From the NCBI RefSeq assembly GCF_003254395.2, contig NC_037653.1:5143783-5207782 (forward strand): a stretch of 64,000 nt of DNA, given 5' to 3'. The notes beneath the pieces are model-generated. The model saw nothing but the letters and a program-made list of their open reading frames with translations, was not told where the DNA came from and ran no database searches. This DNA comes from Apis mellifera. Lineage: Eukaryota > Arthropoda > Insecta > Hymenoptera > Apidae. The translations under genes and the position numbers were made by a program. Numbering within the stretch: position 1 is the stretch's first letter; the number at the start of each line of letters is the position of its first letter. Below are positions 26,087 through 40,000 of this stretch, piece after piece.

Positions 26087-29000
26087 TACGCTCGGTTCGT
26101 TCCACGAAATTGAAAATATTCTTCTTCATTCGAATATCGCTTCTTGCTTATTTCGTAATTATCTTTCTCAAGACGGCATTATTAGGACGGATTACTAAAC
26201 ACGTGGTTAAATGTATGGATGTTTTGAATATAAATAAACAAGATTGAATAATATTATAGAGTGATTAATTTTAAATTATTTTAGATTAATGTTCACGAAT
26301 ACTCGATATATTCGTGAGAATTCATTGAACCGACTTTCAACGAGTAACCTTTTCTTATATTCTCATTTTTTTCCTAGGATAGGATTGCGTGACTACAATC
26401 TTTGTGCTATTTTTTACAAATTATAATTCCGTGTTACAATGTAATAATATATCTTTTTAGGTTATTAGAGATATTATATACAATGTGTTTTTTAACAAAT
26501 TAAAAAGAAAAGAATTTTTTCGAACTATTTTCGAATCGAAAAAATTAAATTGACCAATAGACTTAATGAACTCGCTACTGTCGATAAGTTAAATAGGTTC
26601 CATTAATTAAGGATAGTTACTCCTCCATTTTTTCGAGAGGTCTGCGTGCTTAACTTTTCTATTGATTACAGTGAATGAGAAAGTGAGTGTCTTTCGAAAG
26701 AATTCTGTGCAACCTACACATTTGCAACGATAAAATCATATATCTCGGCTCTTTTAATTAAAATGTGGTTATCTCGCAGTTAAATACATATATATATATA
26801 TATATATATATACATACGCGAGCGAAAAATTTCTTTATCGAGAAAATTTTTATAAATGAGATTTATCAAAAATTATTTTTTCATCGATATTTTAATCTGC
26901 AATTATTTTTTAGCTAAAAATAAAAAAGCGAAAGATAATATATTGTAAGAATAATAATTGATAATTAATTCATTTGAGAAATTCGAATTGTACGTAGATT
27001 TGTTTACATAAAATTTTTGTATACAAATAACATACCTTTGACAATCCTCGATCTTAGTTAAATTGAAGATTATAAAAAAGATATAAAAAGTTTTATCACA
27101 AACATCTTTAACTACTTTGAGATCAACATTTTATATCAAATGCATTCTATCGTGGAATCAACACCATTCCATCAAGCTACGAAAATAATCTTCGTTCTCC
27201 AGTTTCTAACCTCTCGACCAAGTCTCGTCGAGTTGGCAAATGTGGAACACGGATCGAAACAAAAAGGGACGAGGGTGAGTGAGAGTGAGGGCAATAGGAA
27301 AGGGATAGATCCATCACAAGTTATCGGTGTCACGAAAGAACCTGTCAAGCGAACACGAAACATAGATCCGCGTCACGAAACACGCGGTCGTCCCGTCACA
27401 CATTTAAATAATTCGTTCAATCCCCACTATGGATTGCGCAATGCGGTGTCCTCGTGCGCGTTTACGATGCACATCGGTAATTTTTAGGCTCGACATTTGG
27501 CGGGAAATCGAGAGAAACGTGTGACAAAATCCACGTGACCGAAATTTATCGTATTTAGATCTAAATCGCCCGTTCTTACTACTCGGATCGCGATGTTTAC
27601 CGGCGCTCCGTGATCTGTAAAATGAGCCGGCATATCGTTGCAACTAGTTTCGACGTTCGTTATCGCGCATGCGTAAACCAGATTACAGCGTTTCGTTCGA
27701 TAACACGAGGAATTGCGCCAAACCGGTGGAAAAGTGGGGGTGGCGGGCAAATGAAAAGAATAAAAATTACTCGGCAGACACTGAAGAAATTAGTTTTTCA
27801 AACCTTTCATAATTTAAGAGTGTGAAGAATCGTGTCCGATTCGATTATGATGTATGAGAGGAAAGAGGAATTAAAGGAATGTCGAGGATGGATTATATGG
27901 AATTTTTAAAGCGTGGAAACATATCTTTTTCACATAAGATATAAACATTATTTCCATTATGACATCGTTTTTATTTGGTCATTTCAACGAGAAAAGAACT
28001 CTATAAAGAATTAAATAAGATTTTACAATTAATAATGTAAATGTTTGTTTCTAGAAATTTCTAGAATTCATAATAAAATTAAATATTATTTTTAATGAAA
28101 CTTATAACTTAAATATTCTCTGTTTATAGATGTAAGATAAAAATCTTCTGTTTCTTTTTCCACTTAGAACAGCAGTTTCAAATTATCCAAGTCTACGTGT
28201 CGTCTAATTGCAGTCTTATTAAAAAGACACACATACAGTGCATACATACCACGTGTCAATTATACCACACAATTTTTTTATTCTATTTTTACCAATGTTT
28301 CGCAATTTCTTTTTTCTAAAATACAATTTCCACAAATTCCTTCTTTACATTACATTAAATCAAAACGAATTAAGAAATCAAAAGAAGATAGAGAATAATT
28401 GCAAATAAATAAAATATCTATCTCTCCTTCTTAAAAGTAGTTGGACAGAACGAAGCAAACGATCAATACTCCTCCTCTGCTCTTTCGACCCTTTCGACTA
28501 CGGTTTGGCCTACGGGTCTAGCGATTCTCCTTTCGACGATTCCCTCCCTCGAAACCTGCCGCTTTACCGCCAACTTCGTGAACACACGTCGTCTCAATTT
28601 TCGCTTCCTGTCGAGCACCCTCGCGCCGCGTTAAACGCTCCATAAGTCAATAACCCCTATTTGCATTGAAATCGATCCGCCACAATTCGCGAACCCCCGA
28701 TTCAACCTGTCTTATCTTCAACCCCTCTTTCTTATCACCGATTTCTTATTCATACATGGCCAAAGATAATTCGATAATTCAAATTATATCTTTTTTAAAC
28801 ATCTTTGTACAATAAAATTCTTTTGATTAGCTTTTTCTCTCTCGATTAAAAATACAAAAATACGTTTCATCGTAAAAGAATAATTTGAACTTCCTGATTT
28901 TTTTATCTCCAGTTCCAAGTTCGTTCGCCTCACCGTTGGTTCTCGATAATCACAACTGAGAATAATCGGCAATTAACGGCTGTCGCGTGGACGATCGATT

Positions 29001-32000
29001 TCCCTGTGGAAGGAATACAATGTTCATCCCTCCCCAGTGGGTGGGGGAGAAAGTTCAGGCTCTGCCAATGCCCTTTCCGTCGCGGAAAACCACCTCCCCA
29101 GAAAGGGGAGGTTGCCAGAAAGTTTCGACTCCGGAGGATATCCGGCGAGCAACAAAAGCGCGCCGCCGTTTCATTTTACGACGTCCATTAGCATATCATG
29201 CATTTCTGAGCGAAACCGCCGTTAAAACGAGGGGAGGGGAAGGGGAGAGCCACTTGCTCTCTCGGCTGAGTTATACGTGGTGCGCTTTTAACGTGTGTCG
29301 TTTCAACACACGAAATTTTTCTTAAATGTCGGATATTTATTCGAACGCTTGTCTTATTAATTTATTCGAGAAGAAAATAAGGGTTTCTTTGAGGCGATAC
29401 AAATTTTCCAAAGTTTTAAAAAGGATATAATTTCGTCTATCTTTTTAATTTATCTGAATGTTTTTTTGAAAAAGAATTTCAATTAAGAGAATATTTAAAA
29501 AATTCAACGATAGCGAAGGATACTTTTTTTTAATTAGAAAAATAAATTTTCGAAAGATTTTGGAAGTGATAATTTTAAAGATATTGTAAATTGCGTGAGA
29601 TTTGATGGAAGAAAGTAATGGTAGAAGAAGAAGAAGAAAGGATAAAGGAAGAGTAGAATGGAAAACTCGGTTAACTAGTAACGCTCTGATTAATGTCGAA
29701 ACCGTTCTGCTTGGAATAAATTACCGTGTTCGTGATAGTTGGCCATAGTGTTTCGATTTCGCTTCGATCGGCCTAACGGTTCGAAAGAATATTCGTTGTT
29801 CCCTTCGTTGAAAACGTCTAGCGTTGTAGAAAACGAATTACACGGTTGTGCGCTTATTACGCGTTAAATGTGAAAAGTTAATAAAACAAGAGTAAGTAAA
29901 CGTGACTGCAACGTGCATAACCGAGACGAAAGTGTAATATTTTCGTGGAAACGAAGAGGGCGCGAATTTAATTCTATTAAATTCTTCGATTGCAAATATT
30001 AATTCCTTTTAAAAAAAATTTACGATATATTATCCTCGAGCGAAAATACTAAATTAATTAATCGAATTAAAACATGAAATTGAACATAATTTTAATAATT
30101 TTAATAATTTTTATCATTATATCAAGGAAAATTTAATTAATCTATAATAAGAATCAAGAATACTTAAAGATAACAAATTTCTAAAAGTAAATCACTAGAA
30201 CTGTAAGGATACGTTGGTACCTAAAGATAACAAATATCTAAAAATAACCGAAGAAAAATAAATCACTAGAATTCTAGGGATATGTTCCTACACCCTGTTG
30301 TTAATACCTCGTTAATAAGATACCAGAGATTCAAAAACAAACATAATTCACCGTTATTTATTTAGACCGATAAAACTATAACTATAAGGCACAAAGCTCG
30401 GTGAGGTGTAATTTTTCATTAAACGATTATTACGATCAAAGGTTCTATTACTCGGCTAATATATTATATGCCCGCAATAATATCTTGTAAGCGCGCATTA
30501 ATCAAATACTCGGTTACTTTGATGCCATTTCAGTGCAGCGCACTGGTTATTTTCATCATGGACAGGTTATTTACCCGAGATATTTTAATGCAGAATTCCA
30601 CGGAGAATTGGACAAGGGTACTTTGCCCAAATGGAACATTGTAAGTATTTCAACATTGTGTAACACGTTAAATCGATAATGGATTGAAAATTCGTCGCGT
30701 TTAATGTACGTAAAATCTTTCAGAATTGTGTCAAAATTGACAAGCCCCCAATGCGCAATGACGCGTGTCGTGGAAGTATCTGACTCATAGCACCGGCTGT
30801 AAGTGGTTCGAAATTAGCTGTCGGGGGAGTCGATAACGAGGGAATTCGAATCAAATTTCGTCCAAGATTAATTAAATTTCCCGCGATAATTGATCCTATT
30901 GTTTAATAAAAAAAAAAGAAAGAAAAGAAAACACGTAACAATTTGACGATAATTTTTCTTTCGAAAGACACTGCATAAAAGATACTCAATGAAATATCAA
31001 TCACCGAGAATATTTAAATAAGAAAAAAGTGATAAATTACTCGCTTTAAATATATATCATTGTTTCAACACTCCCATTTATTCCCATTTAACTTCAATGT
31101 TAATATATTTTTGTTGTAGACCCTTGTGTGCAAGGACAAGAACATGTAAAACCGGTTTTGCGGTTAAATAAAAGTAATACACGCTCGCATGATTTAATGC
31201 AATAACATGATTTGAAAAGTATATTCCTCGTTTAATTAATTTCATCGGCATCCACAATTCATCGGATTAATTTGTAATCGGAGAAAAGATGAAATAAATT
31301 TAGAAAAATCGTGGAAAAATAAAAAAAGTTATTTTAATTAATAATTCGAATAATAAAAAAAAAAAAAAAGATTGCGCGAATACACATTTCCCTATCTTCA
31401 TTTTTCCATCTCGCAACGTTATCGCCTGAATCATCAGGAAATTTCTCTTGTACAGCGCAATCGTAACTTCATAACAATATTGTGTTACGTATAAAAAAAT
31501 GTGAACGTGCGTTTCGAAACGAAACGCGCATTTCCTACGTTTTCAATATCATCAAAATAAACTGTTTCGAAACAAATTTAAAACTTATCATAATTTTTTT
31601 TACACGTCGAAATTATTATTTACCCATTGGCCGCAGAAATATTAGCTCGAGAAGGGTTACTCTTCGTCACGGATGGCTCCTTCATAGCTCCTTCGATTCT
31701 TCCCCGCCTATTATCCTTCAACCACAATGCCTTCCAACAACGATATTTCCCAATCCTTATCTCTACGAGCGGTAATAAAAAGCACCGTCTCTCTCTCCTT
31801 CGTTTACACCGTAAACATCGCTCGCCTCTTTCTTCCCCCACTCTTCCCACAATTTCTTTCTTCTTCTTCTTCCTCACGCGTGTCTGATATTACAATTGTA
31901 ATATCCTTTCCCAGTTCAACGAGCCTCAAACGCGCAATTTGCCAAAAATTTGGAAAAGTTCTCGAGCCAAAGCATAGCCAATTATTACGCAATACGCGAC

Positions 32001-32481
32001 GATCCTCGCTCGAAGATGGTATTGCGCCTTTCTTTCCACGATCCGATTATAATCGTTGCTCGTTTCAAATCGGTGGCGATGATTCCCAAGGATACCGAAC
32101 TCGGGCTTTCCCCTCTCGGTTTCTCGCTATTAAAGTGCCGCCTATTTACCTTTCGTTCCAAAGTTTTTTTTTTTTTTTTTTTTCCACCCACCGTCTCTTC
32201 CTTCCTTCTTCCCTCTTTTTCCCCTCCGCTCTTTTTGCCGTTCAACTCTCGGTTCCTCCAGAACTCGGGCAGACGGCGAACACGATTACGCCGCTTTCCA
32301 ACGGCGAGCCACGAGGAGGGGGGAGGCCTCGCTGCTCCTGTTAAATAGCTATTAAAACCCGGTACGGGTTTTAACGAGTTTACGATTATACTTCACACGC
32401 CGGGAACGCCGGTTACTCGAGCAGGCCTCCTCCACTCTTTCATTAACCCCGACCACGCGTATTTTATCGATTGTTTTCTCC

Positions 32482-32515
<34 letters not shown>

Positions 32516-35500
32516 TTTAGACCGGAGAAAAAGTTTAATTAAATCGAGATTGGTGGAATGGACGATATACGGATGGAAATTGACTTTTCGCAGCGAGTTG
32601 TATTAAATTGTTCCAGAAAGTATTTTATGATTTTTATGAAAAATACTCGATTTAATTTTTCCAAGTTTTTTTTAAGAATTCCAGTGCTCCTTTTGCGAAA
32701 TTGAGCACTTAATATTGGAAAGTTTGCACAAATTACAAACAGATTAGATCAATTACGGGATAATTAGATGAATAGTAAAAGTTGGGGGAAACTGAATAAA
32801 ATTGACTAAATTATGTAATAAAATATGTAAGTATGATCTAATATCTCTGAATAACTATTCTGAAGGAATGAAATCGTAAAAATTGTAGAGGAAATATTAT
32901 ATTTTTGGAACAATCTAATAACTCTCTACTGTGTAACTGAGCATCAAAGAAACGTTCTTTTTTTTATCGTTCTTCCAGAAAATTAAAATACGTATCAGCG
33001 TTAGCGTGTATATAGAAAAAACAAAAATTACTATTATTATTAAAATATTATGTCGAAGAAATTTCACCTATAAAAAAATTTCACGTATACAATTCAACGA
33101 TTTTCTTCTTATCTAAAAAAATTTACATTCATTAAACAATTATCGAAATTATTTTCATAAATATTTGCTTCTTTGTTTAACACCAGGAAAATGAAATAAA
33201 TAATTTTAAAAAATAAATCGATGCACAAATATTGAATCGTTTCTGATACAACCATAAGCATCTGTTAAGATTTTAAATGCAGCCTTTATTTGTTTCGTAC
33301 ATAAATACATCTTCATCAATTACAATTGCAACAGCGAATTTTACGAAATTAAACATCTCTCCAACCAAATGGAATTAACGTGGATGGGGGGACTTATTTA
33401 AAAATACGTAACACATGAATTTTACAGGAGAAAAATCTGCCTCTTTCCTTATTATTATTATTCTTTCGAAACGTTCGAAAGTAAAGATTACATCGAATGG
33501 ATGAATGTGGTTTCTTCTCGAAGCACATTAATTTTTTTACACCTTCGTGTAAAAAAAAATGTTTCAAATCAAAAATATTTATCGCATCGTACTAATTTTT
33601 CTTTCGGATGAAAATTTTTGGACCGCGGTTTCGATTTATTTTATACTAAAAGTATATTAATTGATTGACGAGCTAAGGGTTGAAAATTAGATTAACAGTT
33701 TCGAATAAAATAATTTATAGCACCTTTAACGGCGGCATCTTTCAACTAATTTACGTACTTTGTTGTATCGTCTCAAACGAATAGCGCTCGAAGCAACATT
33801 TACGTAAAATTATTCATCGAGATATATATATATATATTCAACGAATGAAATAAGTTAAATATAGATAGATAATCGTAAATAATTTGCCAACACGCGCATA
33901 ACGATGCATGTATGCGTGTATTTAATGAGAATAATTCTTAATTTCTGAATATAATAACAGAAAAATTATATTTTTATTAACATTATTGCAATATATAATA
34001 CTTTTATTTATTTATTTATTTATTTATATATATATATTTCTTTCTCTTTCTATGAGTTATCAAGACTATTATCAATTGCAATTCACAAAGAATTCAATAT
34101 CAACGTGATATCTGCGATAAGAAGAATCACGCGATTTTATTGATAAGTAATATTCACGATCGATAATTATTAAGAGAAATAAAGAGTAGAAAAAATTACG
34201 ACGCGTAGAAAAGAAGTGTAATTAATACTGCATGTAATACGTTTAATCGGTTGAAAAAAAGAAATAATGAAAATAATCAATTCTTTTCCACAAGAAAACT
34301 AAATTTCCAAATTGAATTCAAAAAAAAAAATAATAAACTTATATATAATTTCACGAATTGTCTTTTTCGATTAGATAAAATTCTCTTTTATATTCTTTGC
34401 ACATGGTTGGAAGAACTCGTTAGAAGTGTAAAATTTCTAAAAACGAAATGGAATTTAAGATAAACCTATCTCTCTTTAAAATTATCTTTCGAAGCATATG
34501 TTACAAGGAGCGTGCATTCGTGTTTAATAAATATATGTATACATTTGTAATTGTCAAGTGGTATGCATCTAATTGTCTAAACTTTTGTATACTTGGCCTT
34601 TATTAATTCCTCGCTCTAAATTCTTACGTAAATGCATACTGGTATACGTTTATTATTAAACACTTGACGCTTTCACTGTAACATATAATTTCATTTTTTT
34701 TTCTCTTCTAAAATACTTATATTTTACTTTAACGTAAATAATAAAAATAAAAATAACGTTTGCCTAACCTCAAATTATCAAGAAGAAAAGTCCACGATTC
34801 GAATGAATACAATGCGGATGATTCGTGCGTCGTGAATCACAAATGCCGGCAACAATGCATCACGAGTGCCTTAAACTTCCCCCCTCCCATAAAATTCCAA
34901 ACTTCCCCTTTTTCATCGTTGTTTAACCAAGCAACCCTAGTCGATCCTCCCCCTAGTTGAAATCATTGTGGAACGCACGCAGAAAGGGGGCGAGCATGTA
35001 TGATTCACGAATCGCACGATACAGCGATTACTTCGTTATTGTTCGTACGAATTTTTGTTCGACCGAGGGATCGAGGCACTTGGCAGCCGCATCCTTTCAA
35101 AATCTCACGTAGATCAGCGTTCTCGAGCGATATTTTCTCGAGTTGCGAGTCCTCCTTTCCACCAGAGATAATAAATGACGAATGATAAAAATTTGAGGTT
35201 AGAATACGCAATCGAACGTTGTCAAAAAAGACTCGTGGAAAGAAGATACTCGTTACTCGAAAATTGAGAACCACTGTCGTAGATGGTTCGTGCATTATTT
35301 AGGTCCGTGTGATACGAGGTGTCTACCATCTCTTCGTTATTTTTCCTTTTCCAGAAAATCTGAATGCAAGTTATGCGTAGTATATCGAAATGTACTCCAA
35401 GATATTTGTGTTTATATATATATATAGAAAACTATGCAAACTATGCGTATAATGTTACCTGAAGTTTAACCTTATCATATAATACAATCCTCGTGAATTT

Positions 35501-37015
35501 GTGTACAGTGTTAATAACAATTGATCGATAAAAGAGTCGAAAGTACATTAATACGTATCCCCTCCGAGGTGAGGTAAGGATCTGAGCTGAATTCGAATAC
35601 TGTTGGTAAAGAAGGACGGTCATTTGGGAATTCTTCCTTTTCGCGTAATCCAAACTTTAAATGCTAAGATTATCTTAGATATATTAAACCCAGTCTAATA
35701 AAATAAGAATATCTTTCTTATCCATTCGATATCGCAACGGAGCAACGTTTATATTAAAATTAGGTATATTTTAATAGAAAGTGCCCCAGTTTTCATGTAT
35801 ATATACACGATGTCTCGCATCTCGTGTACAATTCGAAAATTATTGCTCCAGTATCGTATCCTATTATCGGTATACTTTTTAACATGCCACAATGCTGAAA
35901 CAACAATTTCTATAATAGTTGCTGTATAGAAGCAATCATTAAGGAAGTGAGATTGTTACAAGTTTGGAGAAAAGAATCAACGAAAGCGATGAATCGAATA
36001 AAGGACGCTTAAGATCGTCCATATCGACAGAGATGCGTTAATTTATCTCACGCATTCGAGCATGAGGGAGTATCAATTTGGTAGACAGAAATTTTCGTCG
36101 GTTAGTTAGCTACGATAATTACAAACTCGACCCGTGGCCATGAACTTCACCCCCCCTCCCCTCTCTCTCTCTCTCTCCCCTCCTCTTGAGGGTTTTAGTC
36201 TACGAGCTTAGTTTACTGGAAACATTTTAGTGCTGTAAATGGAAGCAAATTGGATTGGATATTCGGAGTCGTCATACGGTTCACATTAAATTCTCAACAG
36301 CTCTCGCTTATTTGTAAATGCTTATTAAATGCTTGCGTTTGATAGGAGAGGATATGTATTAATGTTTCGAAACGATTTAAAGATTTAATAAAAGATTGTT
36401 GGAAATAATAATTATGTATGGAATATCGAAGAAAATATATATATATATAATAACTAGATACGTCGAATGATAAAAATAAAGTTTCGCAAGGAAAATATAT
36501 TATATATATATATATATATATATAGGAATTAAATGTACCGCCATTGGCGAATACACGAAATTCAAATAATCGTTACAATTATACATTCGATCACAATTAT
36601 ACAATAATAAACCTATATTGTAATAAAATTATAACGATTTAAACAAAAAAAAAAAATAATAAATTCTACGGTAACATCAAATGTACGATTAAAAAAAAAG
36701 GATAAAGACAACTAATATTTGGCATTACCTCAAATCTACCTATACAACCTATGCCTATGATGGAAATGACTGGTGAATGGTTGAAAAATAAAGAGAATGG
36801 AATCACGGTGAAACGAAGCAAATTAAAAGAAGCGATCGTGCTGCAATAAATCCTTCGTAACATGCTTTGTTCTCTTTTCTAAAATACAGAGAAGAAAGAA
36901 TAATAGATGTTAAAAAAAATGAATATAAGAAACGGAATAAAAATACTGGCCGTGTTGGTGACGATCAATTCGTTTCTTATTCGATATATTATAATAATTA
37001 GTATACCTTTTTTCC

Positions 37016-37056
<41 letters not shown>

Positions 37057-40000
37057 GATAATAATAACACTGGGAATCGAGTACGAATACGACGAATGTA
37101 ATCTACTCACTTTCTATCTACGCATATATTTATCGATTTAAGCGATGATTAAATTGGATATCAGCTAGCGGACTAGAAAACACACTGAAAAAGGGGGGAG
37201 GGAAAAAAAATCGAACCTAAAAAGCGGTTCGAATTTTTTCCTTTTCTTTTCATTTTTTCACTTTTATTCTTTATTTTTTTCTTTTCTTTTCTTTTCTTCT
37301 GGAACTTTGACAAGGACGAAAGTTATCGGACGTGACGAAGGCTCGTATGAAATTGGAAAAATAATTTCTATTCGTTCGTTCTAACTCTTGTCGTCGTTTT
37401 ATCTTTTTTTCTTCTTCATCTGCTTGTTGTGCTAGCTTCTCTCTTTTTTTCTCCCTATCCAAAAACGATCGTATATGTGTGTATATGTGTGTGTATCGTG
37501 TTTTCGACGCGAGAAACAAAATTTCGAAGAAAAAGTTTGCTCGATCCAATGAAGCCAGGAAAGATTCTCGAGAATCTTCACCTTCTCTCTCCTCTCGAGA
37601 TCTCCATCGAGATCGCGTGGAAAGGAAAAATTAATCTCGCCGCCGAAAAGTATATTTTTCACGCGATTGATAAAAGCTTCTTCTCTCTCTCTCTCTCTTC
37701 CTTTCTCTCTCTTTTTTAAGACCTTTCTTTTCTTTAAGAAAGAAAAAGGTGGTCTCGTCCGTCCCGTTATGCCCGATTACTGTTCCCTAAGCGTGTAATT
37801 AGCGTCCGTGTTGTGTTCTCAACACTACGCCGACTTAGTCGCTGCGATCTAGTGTGGTTTTTCGCTAGTCGACAGAGAAGGGCCGGCGGGTTGTGGTCGC
37901 TAGTTAGGATATGTCAGCTGGTAGTAGTCCCCACCCGCGGAGTCCTCATCGGGGCTTTGCAATTGCTTCACTCGCTTTATTAGCGCGCTAGAACACAAAA
38001 TACTATCGCTGAATTGACGTTCTTGCAATTTTTTTTAATTTATTTTTTTATTTTTTATTTTTTATTTTTTTTTAAATTTCTTTAATCGTTTCCCTCTCCT
38101 TGCGAATTTAATTTACTTCGTTCAAAAAGAAACGATACCTCTCGTTCTCGAAGAATTGATGTACCGATTTTATTTCATTGTGAATTTATTATTAATATTA
38201 ATAAATAGCGCGAGTGTAACAAATGTAAGATTGTGCATCAAAAGGAAAAATTATTGGTTCTGATAAAAAAAAATATCGCTTCGTTCCAACTGAAAACTTA
38301 TAAAAGTTATGAAAGAATATCGGAGAATGGGACAAAAGAAGCGAAAAAAAAAAAGAAAAAGACTCGAAGAACTGATATACCGATTTTATTTCATTCTGAA
38401 TTTATTAATAATATTAATATCGCGAGAGTGTAACAAATGTAAGATTGTATATCAAAAGGAAAAATTGAACTGTTGTTGCTTCTGATAAAGAAAAAATATC
38501 GTTCCAACTGAAAACTTATAAAATCGAAGGATGGCACAAAAGAAGCGAAAAAAAAAGAAAGAAAAAGGCTCGAAGAATTGATATACTCCCGATACCGATT
38601 TTATTCCATTGTGAATTTATTAATTATCTTAATATCGAGTGTAACAAATGTAAGATTGTATATCAAAAGGAAAAATTGTTGCTTCTGATAAAGAAAAAAA
38701 TATCGTTTCGTTCCAACTGAAAACTTATAAAATCGAAGGATGGGACAAAAGAAGCGAAAAAAAAATAAAGAAAAAGGCTCGAAGAACTGATATAACCCAG
38801 TTACCGATTTTATTTCATTTTGAATTTATTAATAATATTAATATCGCGCGAGTATAACAAATGTAAGATTGTTTATCAAAAGGAAAAATTGAACTTGCTT
38901 CTGATAAAGAAAAAATATCGTTTCGTTCCAACTGATTCGACTGAAAATTTATAAAAGTTATGAAAGAATATCAGAGGATGAGACAAAAGAAGCGAAAAAA
39001 AAGAAAGAAAAAGGCTCGAAGAACTAATATACCGATTTTCGTTCTATTATGAATTTATTAATAATAATATCGCGCGAGTGTAACAAATGTAAGATTGTAC
39101 ATCAAAAGGAAAAATTGAACTTGTTGCTTCTGATAAAGAAAAAATATCGTTCCAACTGAAAACTTATAAAATCGAAGGATGGCACAAAAGAAGCGAAAAA
39201 AAAAGAAAGAAAAAAGCTCGAAGAACTGATATAACCCAGTTACCGATTTTATTTCATTTTGAATTTATTAATAATATTAATAAATAGCGCGAGTGTAACA
39301 AATGTAAGATTGTATATCAAAAGGAAAAATTATTGGTTCTGATAAAAAAAAAATATCGCTTCGTTCCAACTGAAAACTTATAAAATCGAAGGATGGGACA
39401 AAAGAAGCGAAAAAAAAAAAAGAAAAAAGCTCGAAGAACTGATATAACCCAGTTACCGATTTTATTTTATTCTGAATTTATTAATAATATTAATATCGCG
39501 CGAGTGTAACAAATGTAAGATTTTCCAATCAAAAGGAAAAATTGAAAAACTGTTGTTGCTTCTGATAAAGAAAAAAATATCGAAGGATGGGACAAAAAAA
39601 AAGAAGAAGATTTTTGGCACCGGTGTTTCCCACATATGCGTAACGTGAAAATTTCATCAAAATTAAATATAATTTTATGATTGAAACGGCGTGGAAATTT
39701 ATTATATCGAGATATCATATTGAAGTGTAACTCGAGAAAGGTTGGGAAACACTTTTTTCTTCCGCATCGTGAAAATAAGATGAGACTACTAATTTAATAC
39801 TTTTTTACAGGATGAAATTGCAAACGCAATCTTCCCTCCCTCCCTCCCTCCTCAAAATTGAAAATAAAAATGAAATGAGAATAATCGTGTGAAAATTTAA
39901 CGAGCAGACATCTCTTACGTGATATTGAGAGAATGAGACTCTGTATTGTTGTTATTATTATTATTATTATTAATATTTCCCACAATTTTATTTTCAAGGA

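Larger units (their letters stand above)
31173..37740. other. Intron 4 continued: AT-rich with GC islands and simple repeats
   Basis: A GC/pyrimidine-rich stretch at 31620-32460 contains overlapping ORFs up to 205 codons in both strands, with poly-Phe/Lys content from homopolymers; I read it as non-coding. A 30-T run is at 32484-32513. Another island is at 34780-35300. A (TA)n run is at 36497-36524 and an (ATT)n run at 37018-37055. No exon with good splice sites was found. Confidence 0.4.

Noticed and set aside
27140..27825. Several ORFs of 63-115 codons on both strands
   Set aside because: They overlap one another in a GC-rich intronic patch and have no domain. A GTGAGT donor near 27271 alone is not enough.
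28987..29325. Plus-strand ORF of 112 codons
   Set aside because: Three frames are open together; composition is driven by GGGGA-type repeats.
31620..32348. Overlapping ORFs up to 205 codons, both strands
   Set aside because: Poly-Phe, poly-Ser and poly-Lys runs come from pyrimidine homopolymers; no splice-consistent exon.
36879..37110. Poly-Ile and poly-Asn ORFs
   Set aside because: Translations of the (ATT)n microsatellite.
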